Shown piece by piece: positions 52,211 to 60,220 of a stretch of 64,000 nt of DNA. This DNA is from Chersky-840 sp963794615 (GTDB lineage: Bacteria > Actinomycetota > Acidimicrobiia > Acidimicrobiales > UBA8190): the NCBI GenBank assembly GCA_963794615.1, contig CAWCEP010000006.1:930001-994000 (forward strand), given 5' to 3'. The stretch's first letter is position 1. Every line of letters starts with the position of its first letter. A model generated the notes under the pieces. That model worked only from the letters and a program-made list of their open reading frames with translations, was not told where the DNA came from and did no database searches. The position numbers and the translations under genes were made by a program.

Positions 52211-52216
52211 TAGTCT
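52211..52216 (+). promoter_or_regulatory. Putative -10 box of the acidic small protein gene
   Basis: TAGTCT lies 24 bases before the GTG at 52241, leaving room for the AGGAGG site at 52231-52236. This is a leadered counterpart of the leaderless promoters. Confidence 0.4.
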
Positions 52217-52240
52217 GGGCGGCGGACACGAGGAGGCGCG

Positions 52241-52549
52241 GTGGTCGACGAGATCGAAGAGCAGGAAGAGCCCCAACCGCCGCGTGGCCACGTCCGGGTG
52301 GTGTACCTCGGGCCGGTGGCGCCCCACTGGGAGGTGCAATCGACCTACGGAGAGGCATCGGTGATCGACCCCTTCCGGGACCGCTCGCTCGCCCGCCTCA
52401 CCCTGCTGCCTCCGCACGACCCCCAATTCCGGCGCAACCGCGAGCGCGTCGTGCGCGATGCCGAGCGCGAGAACCTCGAGCTCGAGTGGGACCTCGGCAT
52501 CCCCGAGGAAGAGACACCGCCCGAGCCCGAAGCCGCCGCCACCGCCTGA
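52241..52549 (+). CDS. Small acidic protein of unknown function
   Basis: A 102-residue protein starting MVDEIEEQEEPQPPRGHVRV, with the central segment VVYLGPVAPHWEVQSTYGEA and a charged end (RVVRDAERENLELEWDLGIP, then a Glu/Pro/Ala tail). The GTG at 52241 has a perfect AGGAGG five bases upstream, so I regard it as real. I do not recognise the family. There is no signal peptide or membrane segment. It converges on the DUF2342 gene, and a short hairpin (AGGCCG-CGA-CGGCCT, 52549-52563) lies between the stops. Confidence 0.75.
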   Translation: MVDEIEEQEEPQPPRGHVRVVYLGPVAPHWEVQSTYGEASVIDPFRDRSLARLTLLPPHDPQFRRNRERVVRDAERENLELEWDLGIPEEETPPEPEAAATA

Positions 52550-52582
52550 GGCCGCGACGGCCTGAAGCCGCCCCCCGAGCCG

Positions 52583-53893
52583 TCAGGTACCGGGCTCGGT
52601 GAGGTCGATCCGCTCCAGCCACAGTCCGGGGGCGTCGACCTCGGACGGGGTGGGGAGGGTGTGGGGGCCCGACCACAGCCGGGCCAGGCCCTCGTCGCCG
52701 GCCCGCTCGAACACGCCCCGGACGAAGTCCGCACCCCGATCGATCTGCGTCGGCCCCAGGTCGAGTCCGAGCATGAGCTCGGCGGCGCGCTCGGCGCTCT
52801 CCCGGTCGACCTGGCGCCGCCGCCACGCCTCGGCGATCGCCCCCCGACCTCCGAGCAGTCGGACGGCGGCCAGGTCGAGGACGTGTTCGACGTAGCCGAG
52901 CAGGGCGGCCACGACGGCAAGGAGATCGTCGGCGGCCCGGCGCCGCGCCGGGGAAGGCTCGAGGCTCATCAACGCGGTGGGATCGCCGAGCAGGCTCTGC
53001 AACGCCTCGGGTTGGGTGAGGTCGATGCCCTGGATGTTGTCGACGAGACCGGCAGTGTCCTCGGCCATTCCCTGGACCACGCGCACCAGGAGCTCGCGCA
53101 TGCGCGTGGCCACGTGCGGTCGCGACAGCACGGCGTGCGCCGTCACCTCGCGCAGGCACACCCAGAGGCGCACCTCGTCGGGATCGAGGCTCCAGTCGTC
53201 GGCGAAGCGCGCCACATTGGCCGGCACGACGAGGAGGCGGGGGGCGCCGCGGGGGATGGGGAGCTCGTAGGGGCCCAACGTGGATCGCGCCAGGTGGCCG
53301 ACCGCCGACCCCAACTGCATGGCGGCCAACATCGGGCCCATCGTCGCCATCCAACGTGCCAGCAGGTCGGCCGGCCCGGCGTCGGACCCCGGGACGACGT
53401 CGGGATCGAAGTCGAGCGCCGAGCCCGTGGGGCCTGAGGTGTCGACGTAGCCGAGGGTGCCCTTGGCCGGGGTGCCCCCGTCACCGGTGGCCTGGGCCGG
53501 GCCGCCTCCGGCGCCCCCGGCATCAGGGGACGAAGGGGCCTCGCCCATGGCCTCGAGAAGGAATCGCCAGTCCTCGACCGTCTGCCATGCCCACGCCCCG
53601 GGCGCCACCGCCGCGATCTCGATCGGGGCGCCCGTGGCGGTGATGGGAAGGCCGGTGAGCTCGGCCACGTGGAGCTCGGCCACGTGGGCCAGCTCCTCGA
53701 ACCGCATCCGGTCGGCGGGGTCGACGTTGCCCTCGGGCTCACCGCCGCTGGCCACCCCCTGGGCCAGCGTCCGCGCCAGGTCGATACGGGCGCCACCCGG
53801 CGACGAGCCACCCATGAGCTGGAGCAGATCACCGAGGATCTGCTCCAGGAAGTTGCCGCCCGCGCCCGGGCCGGGGAATGCCACTCCTGGCAT
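52583..53893 (-). CDS. DUF2342 family protein (often named zinc-dependent metalloprotease)
   Basis: The 436-residue product resembles the actinobacterial DUF2342/TIGR03624 proteins. A glycine-rich start (PGVAFPGPGAGGNFLEQILG) is followed by MATMGPMLAAMQLGSAVGHL, YELPIPRGAPRLLVVPANVA and the core helix WVCLREVTAHAVLSRPHV. The region GPTQIDRGADFVRGVFERAG and the end are also family-like. No classical HExxH is present; the equivalent helix reads REVTAH. A Ser/Gly/Ala-rich insert of about 50 residues lies near residue 120. In M. tuberculosis the homologue sits beside a PDZ-Lon gene and a UPF0182 gene, as here on a looser scale. Confidence 0.75.
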   Translation of the reverse strand: MPGVAFPGPGAGGNFLEQILGDLLQLMGGSSPGGARIDLARTLAQGVASGGEPEGNVDPADRMRFEELAHVAELHVAELTGLPITATGAPIEIAAVAPGAWAWQTVEDWRFLLEAMGEAPSSPDAGGAGGGPAQATGDGGTPAKGTLGYVDTSGPTGSALDFDPDVVPGSDAGPADLLARWMATMGPMLAAMQLGSAVGHLARSTLGPYELPIPRGAPRLLVVPANVARFADDWSLDPDEVRLWVCLREVTAHAVLSRPHVATRMRELLVRVVQGMAEDTAGLVDNIQGIDLTQPEALQSLLGDPTALMSLEPSPARRRAADDLLAVVAALLGYVEHVLDLAAVRLLGGRGAIAEAWRRRQVDRESAERAAELMLGLDLGPTQIDRGADFVRGVFERAGDEGLARLWSGPHTLPTPSEVDAPGLWLERIDLTEPGT

Positions 53894-53939
53894 CGTAGGC
53901 GGGGGATCGTGCCGTCCGGTCCGCGCCGGATGCGGCGGG

Positions 53940-55235
53940 TCAGCCTCCGGGGGAGTCGGCCAACGTCACGGTGACGACGTTCTCACCCGTGCCGCGCTCC
54001 ACCCGGAGCTGCACCGACGTGCCGGGGGCCACGGTGTACAGGCGCTCTTGGAGGTCGGCCACCGAACCCACGCGATGGGTGTCGACGCCGACCACCACGT
54101 CACCGGGCTCGAGGCCGGCTTTCAACGCCGGGCTTCCCGGCAGGATGGTCGTCACCTCGGCACCCTGGTTGGGCTGACCGACGCCCGATGCCCCGAGATC
54201 GGTGCACCTGACGCCGAGCCAACCGTGGTCGACGCGGTGTGTCTTGGCGAGCTCCAAGGCGACGCCTTCGGCCAGCGGGGCCGGCACGAACATCCCGATG
54301 GTGTCGTTGCCGAGGCTCATCTGACCGTCGAGGATGCCGAGGACGCGCCCGTGGCTGTCGAGGAGCACGCCGCCCCATGACGTGGGGCCGAGCGGCATCT
54401 CCGCCTCGATGGTGTTGACGAGGTTGAGGCCGCCGTCGAGCGTGATCCCGGTCCCGACGTGCTCGACCATGCCGATGGCGGCGGCGGCCGGTGCCGCGGA
54501 CGACGACGAAGACGGGGACACCGACGCCGTGCACAGGCAGGCGACGATGTCGAGGTCGTCGGGTTTGACGTCCTCATCGGCGAAGGTGGCCGGCGCGAGC
54601 CCGCCGCCGGTGCTGATGACGGCCACGCCGGCGTGCGCGTCCGATCCCATCACCTGCCCCCGCATCTTTCTCCCCGAGGCGGTGACGACGTCGAGCTGCG
54701 ATGCGCCCGCCACTGCCGATGCGGCGGTCACGATGAGCTCGCCGCCGGGGAGCACGACACCGGTCATGCGCGCCGGACCGCGGGCGTTGACGGGCTCGAG
54801 CCCGACCAGGGACGGGCGAACCGAGGCGACGAGCTGCGTGACGTCGTGGCCCACGACGGGCATGGACGTGAGCGACGTCGTCGACGCCGAGATGGTGCTC
54901 ACGCCGGCCCCGCGTTCGACGGTCGCGGCGGTGGTCGTTCCCTTGGAGTCGACGAAAGCGAGGACGACGGCGAGGGTGGTGGCGAGGGCGGCCGCACCGA
55001 CGACGCCCGCCGCCAAGGCCGCTCCCCGGACCCGGCGATGGTGGTTCGCGTCGAGACCGGGGCTGAAGTACGAGGATGCTGAACGGGGCAGGCCCAGGCC
55101 CGAGACCTCCGAGGGGTGGCGCCACAGGCGATCCTCGGGCGACAACCAGCCGCGCTGAGCCGCACCCGCATCGTCGCCGGCGCCTTCGGGATCGTCAGGA
55201 TTTTCGCCGCTGGCGAACGGGCCCCCTCGTTCCAT
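53940..55235 (-). CDS. HtrA-like trypsin-fold/PDZ membrane protein, probably inactive
   Basis: A 431-residue protein with an acidic cytoplasmic N-terminus, one membrane helix at about residues 71-95 (AALAAGVVGAAALATTLAVV), a trypsin-like domain (about 130-340) and a PDZ domain (about 345-430; GWLGVRCTDLG, ILPGSPALKAGLEPGDVVVG). The HtrA His motif TNNHVV reads TAASAV, and the Asp motif reads SDAHAGVAVI with Gly for the catalytic Asp. The Ser region (PLGPTSWGGVLLDSHGRVLG) is altered. Export and PDZ binding may remain without proteolysis. It is divergent from mreB. Confidence 0.82.
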   Translation of the reverse strand: MERGGPFASGENPDDPEGAGDDAGAAQRGWLSPEDRLWRHPSEVSGLGLPRSASSYFSPGLDANHHRRVRGAALAAGVVGAAALATTLAVVLAFVDSKGTTTAATVERGAGVSTISASTTSLTSMPVVGHDVTQLVASVRPSLVGLEPVNARGPARMTGVVLPGGELIVTAASAVAGASQLDVVTASGRKMRGQVMGSDAHAGVAVISTGGGLAPATFADEDVKPDDLDIVACLCTASVSPSSSSSAAPAAAAIGMVEHVGTGITLDGGLNLVNTIEAEMPLGPTSWGGVLLDSHGRVLGILDGQMSLGNDTIGMFVPAPLAEGVALELAKTHRVDHGWLGVRCTDLGASGVGQPNQGAEVTTILPGSPALKAGLEPGDVVVGVDTHRVGSVADLQERLYTVAPGTSVQLRVERGTGENVVTVTLADSPGG

Positions 55236-55325
55236 CAGGTCCCGAGGTTACCGTCGGGTTCCTCGCCAGGGACGTCGCGCCCACGCCACCGGGCACCGGC
55301 TGAGGCGGGTCTGAGTGGTTCCCCG

Positions 55326-55331
55326 TAGCAT
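55326..55331 (+). promoter_or_regulatory. Putative -10 box of mreB
   Basis: TAGCAT lies 22 bases before the GTG at 55354, in the 118-bp divergent gap between the HtrA-like gene and mreB. It overlaps the ATG at 55330, which argues against that ATG as the start. Confidence 0.35.
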
Positions 55332-55353
55332 GGTTCCGTGCGAGCGGGGCGAC

Positions 55354-56358
55354 GTGGCTAGGGACCTCGCCATCGATCTCGGCACCGCCAACACCCTCGT
55401 GTACGCGAGGGGCAAGGGCATCGTGCTCAACGAGCCGACCGTCATCGCACTCAACACGCGCACCCATGAAGTCCTGGCCATGGGGCAAGACGCCTGGCAG
55501 ATGATCGGCCGTACCCCCGGATACATCGTGGCGGTGCGACCCCTCCGACAAGGTGCCATCACCGACTTCGACATCACCGAACGCATGATCCGTCTGCTGC
55601 TCCAGCGGTGCGGCGTGTCGCGTCTCAACCGTCCACGCGTGCTCATCTGCGTCCCCTCGGCGATCACGAGCGTGGAACGCCGGGCCGTGAAAGAGGCCAC
55701 GCATCGCGCCGGCGCGTCGGCGGCGTACCTCATCGAGCAGCCCATGGCGGCCGCCATCGGCGCCGGGCTCTCCATCCACGAGCCCATCGGCAACATGGTG
55801 GTCGACGTGGGCGGCGGCACGTCCGAGACGGCCGTCATCTCGCTCGGCGGGGTGGTGGCGTCCGAGGCGATCCGCTGCGGCGGCTTCGACATCGACGCCG
55901 CCATCCAGACCTATGTCCGGCGCGAGCACGGTGTAGCCATCGGTGAGCGCACCGCCGAGGAGATCAAGCTCGCCATCGGCTCGGCGGCGCCCTACAGCGG
56001 CGAGGTGAAGGCCGAGGTGCGGGGCCGCGAGTTGATGACGGGGATGCCGAAGACGGTTGTGTTGTCACCGGGGGAGCTGCGGGGCGCGGTCGAGGACCAG
56101 GTGCGCCAGATCATCACCGCGGCGGTGAACTGTCTCGGCGGCGCACCCCCCGAGCTGGCCCAGGACATCATCTTCCAGGGCATCCATCTCGTCGGGGGCG
56201 GGGCGCTGCTGCGGGGCATGGCGCGGCGCCTCGCCAACGAGACGGCTGTGCCCGTGCATCTCGTCGACACGCCGCTCGAGTGCGTGGCCCTGGGTGCGGG
56301 GCAGTGCCTCGAATCGTTCGACAAGCTGCGCCAGCTCTTCGTCGCCGCCGACGCCTGA
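55354..56358 (+). CDS. mreB: Rod shape-determining protein MreB
   Basis: MreB is the bacterial actin that guides side-wall synthesis. The phosphate-1 loop is DLAIDLGTANTLVYARGKGI, followed by NEPTVIALN. Phosphate-2 is MVVDVGGGTSETAVISLGGV, and the adenosine loop is GIHLVGGGALLRGMARRL. The GTG at 55354 gives the standard N-terminus (MARDLAIDLG) and 334 residues. In-frame ATG 55330 and GTG 55315 would only add unconserved residues. mreC, mreD and rodA are not adjacent, which is unusual for a sole MreB; a paralogue elsewhere is possible. Confidence 0.93.
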   Translation: MARDLAIDLGTANTLVYARGKGIVLNEPTVIALNTRTHEVLAMGQDAWQMIGRTPGYIVAVRPLRQGAITDFDITERMIRLLLQRCGVSRLNRPRVLICVPSAITSVERRAVKEATHRAGASAAYLIEQPMAAAIGAGLSIHEPIGNMVVDVGGGTSETAVISLGGVVASEAIRCGGFDIDAAIQTYVRREHGVAIGERTAEEIKLAIGSAAPYSGEVKAEVRGRELMTGMPKTVVLSPGELRGAVEDQVRQIITAAVNCLGGAPPELAQDIIFQGIHLVGGGALLRGMARRLANETAVPVHLVDTPLECVALGAGQCLESFDKLRQLFVAADA

Positions 56359-56374
56359 GCGCGACCGGTCCGGG

Positions 56375-57043
56375 TCAGGGCCGGCCCAGCAGGTCCTCGG
56401 CCGCCTGGCGTACCTGCCAATCCCGGTCCTCCAGGCAGGCGCGCAGCGCGACATCGACGCGGGGGTCGTCGAAGGCGGCCAGCGCGATGGCGGCCCGACG
56501 TCGCACCGCGGGCTTGTCCGCCAGGGCGACGAGGACGGTGTCCAGGGCACGGGCTTCGCCGACGGCACCGAGCGCGGCGACCGCCGCCTCCCGGCACAGG
56601 GGGTCGGCGTGGGTTCTCACCACGAGCTCGAGCGCATCGACCTCCCGGCGCCCGCACCTCGAGCCGGCCTCGCCCAGCGCCCACGCCGCGCCCTCCACCA
56701 CCGAGGCGTCGCGATCCGACTCCAGCGCCCCCAGGAGCGCCTCGGGTGCCACCCTCGCGTCGCCGGCGGCGAGGCCCCGACCGGCGAGCGCACAGGCACG
56801 GCGACGCACCGCCGGGTCGGGGTCGGCCAGCGCGTCGATGAGTCGCTCGCCCTCGAGCGCGCCCATCCGGTCGAGCGCTCCCAGCGCCGCGCCGCGCACG
56901 GCGGGATCGTCGGCACCGACGAGTCGCAGGGCCGTCTCGAGATCCCCGGTGTGGCCGGCGACCACCGCGTCACGCACGGGGGCGCCGAAGGGTGAGGAGC
57001 GAACCGTGGCAGGCTGGTGATCTCCCGAAGCACCCTTCCCCAT
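56375..57043 (-). CDS. HEAT-repeat protein
   Basis: A 222-residue protein made of about five to six HEAT repeats of roughly 31 residues (for example DPAVRGAALGALDRMGALEG, DPAVRRRACALAGRGLAAGD, DRDASVVEGAAWALGEAGSR, AVRRRAAIALAAFDDPRVDV, DWQVRQAAEDLLG). Such helical repeats bind other proteins. The minus-strand ATG at 57043 has GGGAGG seven bases upstream. It overlaps the start codon of the divergent PDZ-Lon gene by two bases. Partner and pathway are unknown. Confidence 0.85.
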   Translation of the reverse strand: MGKGASGDHQPATVRSSPFGAPVRDAVVAGHTGDLETALRLVGADDPAVRGAALGALDRMGALEGERLIDALADPDPAVRRRACALAGRGLAAGDARVAPEALLGALESDRDASVVEGAAWALGEAGSRCGRREVDALELVVRTHADPLCREAAVAALGAVGEARALDTVLVALADKPAVRRRAAIALAAFDDPRVDVALRACLEDRDWQVRQAAEDLLGRP

Positions 57044-58220
57044 GTCGACCTCCCAATCCACGCTACCGCCGACCACCGATCCCACCCGCGGGCGCCGTCG
57101 GCGTTGGCCGGTGGTCCTCGTCGCCTTCCTGATCCTGGTGGCCGGCTTCGTCATCGCCACCGCACTCATCTCGGCGCCCTACACCGAGCTCGTCCCCGGC
57201 GACGCCCAGCCCGTGTCCACCCTGATCACAGTGCCCCACGGGCGGGCCCACCCGATCAAGGGACAGGTCCTGCTCACCGACGTGGGGGTGCAGACCCTCA
57301 AGTACCTGGAGTACTACTGGGAGTCGATCTTCTCGGACCCTAACAACACCATCGTGCCCACCGGCGAGGTGACCTACAACCTCCCGCAGAGCGAGTTCGA
57401 CGCCCAGGGCACCGTGGACATGGCCGAGTCGCAGCTGACGGCGCAGTCCGTGGCGCTGCGACAGATGGGGTACCGGGTGCCCATGCACGACGTCGGCGTC
57501 ACGATCTACGTCATCGACCCGTCGTCGCCGGCGTGGGACAGGTTGCAGGTCGGGAACGTCGTGACCTCCATCGACGGGGTACCGACCACCAGTCCCGTGG
57601 CGTTGGAGAACGCCGTGCGCTCCCATCGACCCGGCGACACGGTGACCATTCGGGTGGGATCCATCGCGCACCCGACGCCCGGCCACGACGTCTCGGTCCG
57701 TCTCGGTTCCATCGCGTCGAACCACAAGAAGGTGGCGTTCCTGGGGATCGGTGATCCCGATGTCCCGGTGGCGGGGATGGGCACCCAGCCCGCGTACGAC
57801 TTCCCCTTCTCGGTGAGCATCAACAGCGACGGCATCGGCGGCCCCTCGGCCGGGTTGGCGTGGACACTCGGGATCCTGAACACGTTGTCGGGCGGTGACC
57901 TCACGGGCGGCCGCATCGTGGCCGCCACGGGGACGATCCGTCCCGACGGGTCCGTCGGCGACGTCGGGGGCGTCCAGCAGAAGACCGTCGCCGTCAACCG
58001 AGCGGGGGCCACCGTCTTCTTCGTTCCCGGCCCCGAGCTCGCGGTGGCGAAGGCGATGGCGGGACCGCACCTGACGGTCTTCGCCGTCCAGACACTCGCT
58101 CAGGCCCTCGCCGATCTCCAGCACCTGGGCGGGACGCTGGGCCCGGCCGCCCAGGGGCCGCCGGCGGGCCCCGATGGCCACAGCGTGCCCACCGACTGGC
58201 AGGAATCGCCCTGGAGCTGA
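57042..58220 (+). CDS. Membrane-anchored PDZ and Lon-type (S16) protease
   Basis: A 392-residue YlbL-like protein: a basic N-terminus, one membrane helix at about residues 23-44 (WPVVLVAFLILVAGFVIATA), a PDZ domain (about 150-230; RLQVGNVVTSIDGVPTTSPV) and a C-terminal Lon proteolytic domain. The catalytic Ser is in SDGIGGPSAGLAWTLGILN, and the Lys is in GDVGGVQQKTVAVNRAGAT, so the Ser-Lys dyad is intact. The active site should face outside the membrane. The ATG at 57042 is the only in-frame start after an upstream stop. Mycobacteria carry the homologue next to a UPF0182 gene. Confidence 0.92.
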   Translation: MSTSQSTLPPTTDPTRGRRRRWPVVLVAFLILVAGFVIATALISAPYTELVPGDAQPVSTLITVPHGRAHPIKGQVLLTDVGVQTLKYLEYYWESIFSDPNNTIVPTGEVTYNLPQSEFDAQGTVDMAESQLTAQSVALRQMGYRVPMHDVGVTIYVIDPSSPAWDRLQVGNVVTSIDGVPTTSPVALENAVRSHRPGDTVTIRVGSIAHPTPGHDVSVRLGSIASNHKKVAFLGIGDPDVPVAGMGTQPAYDFPFSVSINSDGIGGPSAGLAWTLGILNTLSGGDLTGGRIVAATGTIRPDGSVGDVGGVQQKTVAVNRAGATVFFVPGPELAVAKAMAGPHLTVFAVQTLAQALADLQHLGGTLGPAAQGPPAGPDGHSVPTDWQESPWS

Positions 58221-58270
58221 CCGGGCGCCGGCACGGCGTGGTTTTTGCACACCCGCCGTACGCAGCGTCG

Positions 58271-58276
58271 TAGGCT
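58271..58276 (+). promoter_or_regulatory. -10 box of the DivIVA-like gene, leaderless type
   Basis: TAGGCT ends 7 bases before the ATG at 58284. A TTGCAC at 58245-58250 is 20 bp upstream, too far for a normal -35. Confidence 0.5.
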
Positions 58277-58283
58277 CTCGCCC

Positions 58284-60209
58284 ATGCCAGACGAGCGGCT
58301 CACGATCTCGTCCTCCGCGCGTGTCCATCCCGACGAGGTCGCCCGCCACACTTTCGGCACCCAGCGGCGCGGGTTCGACCCCGCCGAGGTCCGCTCCTTC
58401 CTCGAGCACGTGGCACGCGAGCTCGTAGCCAGTGCCGATCGGGAACAGGAGCTGCGCCGGGCCCTGTCCGAGGCCGAGAACCGCGCCGCCAATCCCGTGC
58501 TCGACGAGTCCACGCTCACCGCCGCGCTCGGCCTCGAGACCGCACGGGTCCTGCGATCGGCCCACGAGGCGGCCGCCGAGCTGGTGGGGCGGGCCGAGAA
58601 CGACGCGGCCCGCATGCGCGCCCAAGCGCAAGAAGAGACCGAGCAGCTCCAGCGCCACACCGAACAGAGCGCGCACGACCGCACGGCCGAAGCCGAGGCC
58701 GTGGCCACCGAGCTCCGACGGCGCGCTCACGAGGAGGCGACCTCGAGAGTGGAGGGGGCCAAGCTCGAAGCCGAGGCCCTCGTCACCCAGACCCGGGCCG
58801 AGTGTCGGGCCATGGTGCAAGAGGCCCAGGAGCTGCGGGCGCGCGTCCTCGCCGACCTGGGGCGGCGCCGCCGGGTGCTGCACAGCCAGATCGAACAATT
58901 GCGCGCCGGGCGCGAACGGCTGGCGGAGACGATCGGCGACGTCCGCAGCGCCGTCGACCACATCACCGACGAGCTCTTCCAGGCTGAGGACCAGGCGCGC
59001 CTGGCGGCAGAGGCGGCGGGACGCCAGGCCGCGCAAGGTGAGCTCTCCGACGGTGCCCTCGAGGCGACGTCCGACGCCGATGGTCCGGGTGCGTCGGCGC
59101 CATCGGGCGAGTCCGACACGAGACAGACGGTGGAGGAGCTGTTCGCCCGGCTTCGGGCCGAGACGGCGGCGGGATCCACCCTCGACACCACCGCGGTCGA
59201 GCCCGTCTCGGGCGAGCCCGTCTCTGCGGCACCGGCTTCCGGCGCACCGGCACCCGAGATACCGGCCTCGGTGGTCCCGGTCTCCGACGAGCCGCTCGAA
59301 AGCGTCCGTATCCTGCCCGCGGCACCAGCCCCAGCCGCATCACCGGCATCGGCGGCACCGCCGTCGCGGCCCAAGCCCGCCCCCGACAAGGCGGCACGGG
59401 GATCGACGTCGGCGCCACCGAGCCGTCCCGCCGAGCCCCCGACGCGGGACGCGACGGCCCCATCGGGTGTTCCCGGCACGGCCGGGTCGGGCATCTCCGC
59501 CTCGGGTGACGGCGCCCCCGACAGCGCCGGAGCGAGTGCCGACGATGGCGACGAACCGGGTGTCGACCCGCTCGTGGCTCAGCGCGACGAAGTGCTCGAT
59601 CCCCTCGTGGCGACGCTGGCCCGCCGCCTCAAGCGAGCCCTCCAGGATGACCAGAACGACATCCTGGACCGGTTGCGGGCCAAAGGCGGTTGGGCACCGG
59701 GCGTGTTGCTGTCCGAGGACGACCACGCCCGCCGCTATGTCCATGCCGTCGCCGACCAGCTGATGGAAGCGGCTCGTGCCGGAGCCACGTTCGCCGGTGG
59801 GAAGGCCGACGAAGCCCCCGGGGTGGAGGACGTCGCCGCCTCGATGGCGGCGGAGATCGTGGCGCCGCTACGTCGGCGCCTCGAGCAGGCGGGGCCGTCG
59901 GTCGACGAAGGCGACGAGTCCGCACTGGTGGAGCTCGTCGGCGCCGCCTTTCGGGAGTGGAAAGGGGCGCGCACCGAACGTCTCGCCGGCGACCAGACCG
60001 TCTTCGCCTTCGCGCGGGCCGCGCTGGCGGCGGTGCCGCCAGGCACGGTGCTGCGCTGGGTCGTCGACGACGATGTGGCCGAGTGCCCCGACTGCGACGA
60101 CAACGCATTGGCGGGACCGGTCCCGTCGCGTGAGGACTTCCCCACCGGGCACGCACACCCGCCGGCACACGCCGGCTGCCGCTGCTTGCTCGTGCCTGCG
60201 AACGCCTAA
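58284..60209 (+). CDS. DivIVA-like coiled-coil protein with MuF-like cysteine/histidine tail
   Basis: A 641-residue protein. Residues 1-60 resemble the membrane-binding DivIVA domain (VARHTFGTQRRGFDPAEVRS, FLEHVARELV). Residues 60-260 form a long coiled coil. Residues 270-440 are a low-complexity Pro/Ala/Ser linker, and 440-590 are helical. The last 50 residues read WVVDDDVAECPDCDDNALAG, then GHAHPPAHAGCRCLLVP. This Cys-x2-Cys ... His-x-His ... His-x2-Cys-x-Cys set resembles the end of phage MuF/SPP1 gp7 head-morphogenesis domains. Polar or septal localisation is likely from the N-terminus; the function of the tail is unknown. Confidence 0.82.
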   Translation: MPDERLTISSSARVHPDEVARHTFGTQRRGFDPAEVRSFLEHVARELVASADREQELRRALSEAENRAANPVLDESTLTAALGLETARVLRSAHEAAAELVGRAENDAARMRAQAQEETEQLQRHTEQSAHDRTAEAEAVATELRRRAHEEATSRVEGAKLEAEALVTQTRAECRAMVQEAQELRARVLADLGRRRRVLHSQIEQLRAGRERLAETIGDVRSAVDHITDELFQAEDQARLAAEAAGRQAAQGELSDGALEATSDADGPGASAPSGESDTRQTVEELFARLRAETAAGSTLDTTAVEPVSGEPVSAAPASGAPAPEIPASVVPVSDEPLESVRILPAAPAPAASPASAAPPSRPKPAPDKAARGSTSAPPSRPAEPPTRDATAPSGVPGTAGSGISASGDGAPDSAGASADDGDEPGVDPLVAQRDEVLDPLVATLARRLKRALQDDQNDILDRLRAKGGWAPGVLLSEDDHARRYVHAVADQLMEAARAGATFAGGKADEAPGVEDVAASMAAEIVAPLRRRLEQAGPSVDEGDESALVELVGAAFREWKGARTERLAGDQTVFAFARAALAAVPPGTVLRWVVDDDVAECPDCDDNALAGPVPSREDFPTGHAHPPAHAGCRCLLVPANA

Positions 60210-60212
60210 GCT
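60207..60212 (+). promoter_or_regulatory. -10 box of the UPF0182 gene, leaderless type
   Basis: TAAGCT includes the stop codon of the DivIVA-like gene and ends 8 bases before the GTG at 60221. Confidence 0.5.
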
Positions 60213-60220
60213 GCCGCCCC

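Noticed and set aside
58284..60209. Prophage remnant
   Set aside because: Only the last 50 residues of one host-like coiled-coil protein look phage-related; there are no other phage genes, att repeats or base-composition change nearby.
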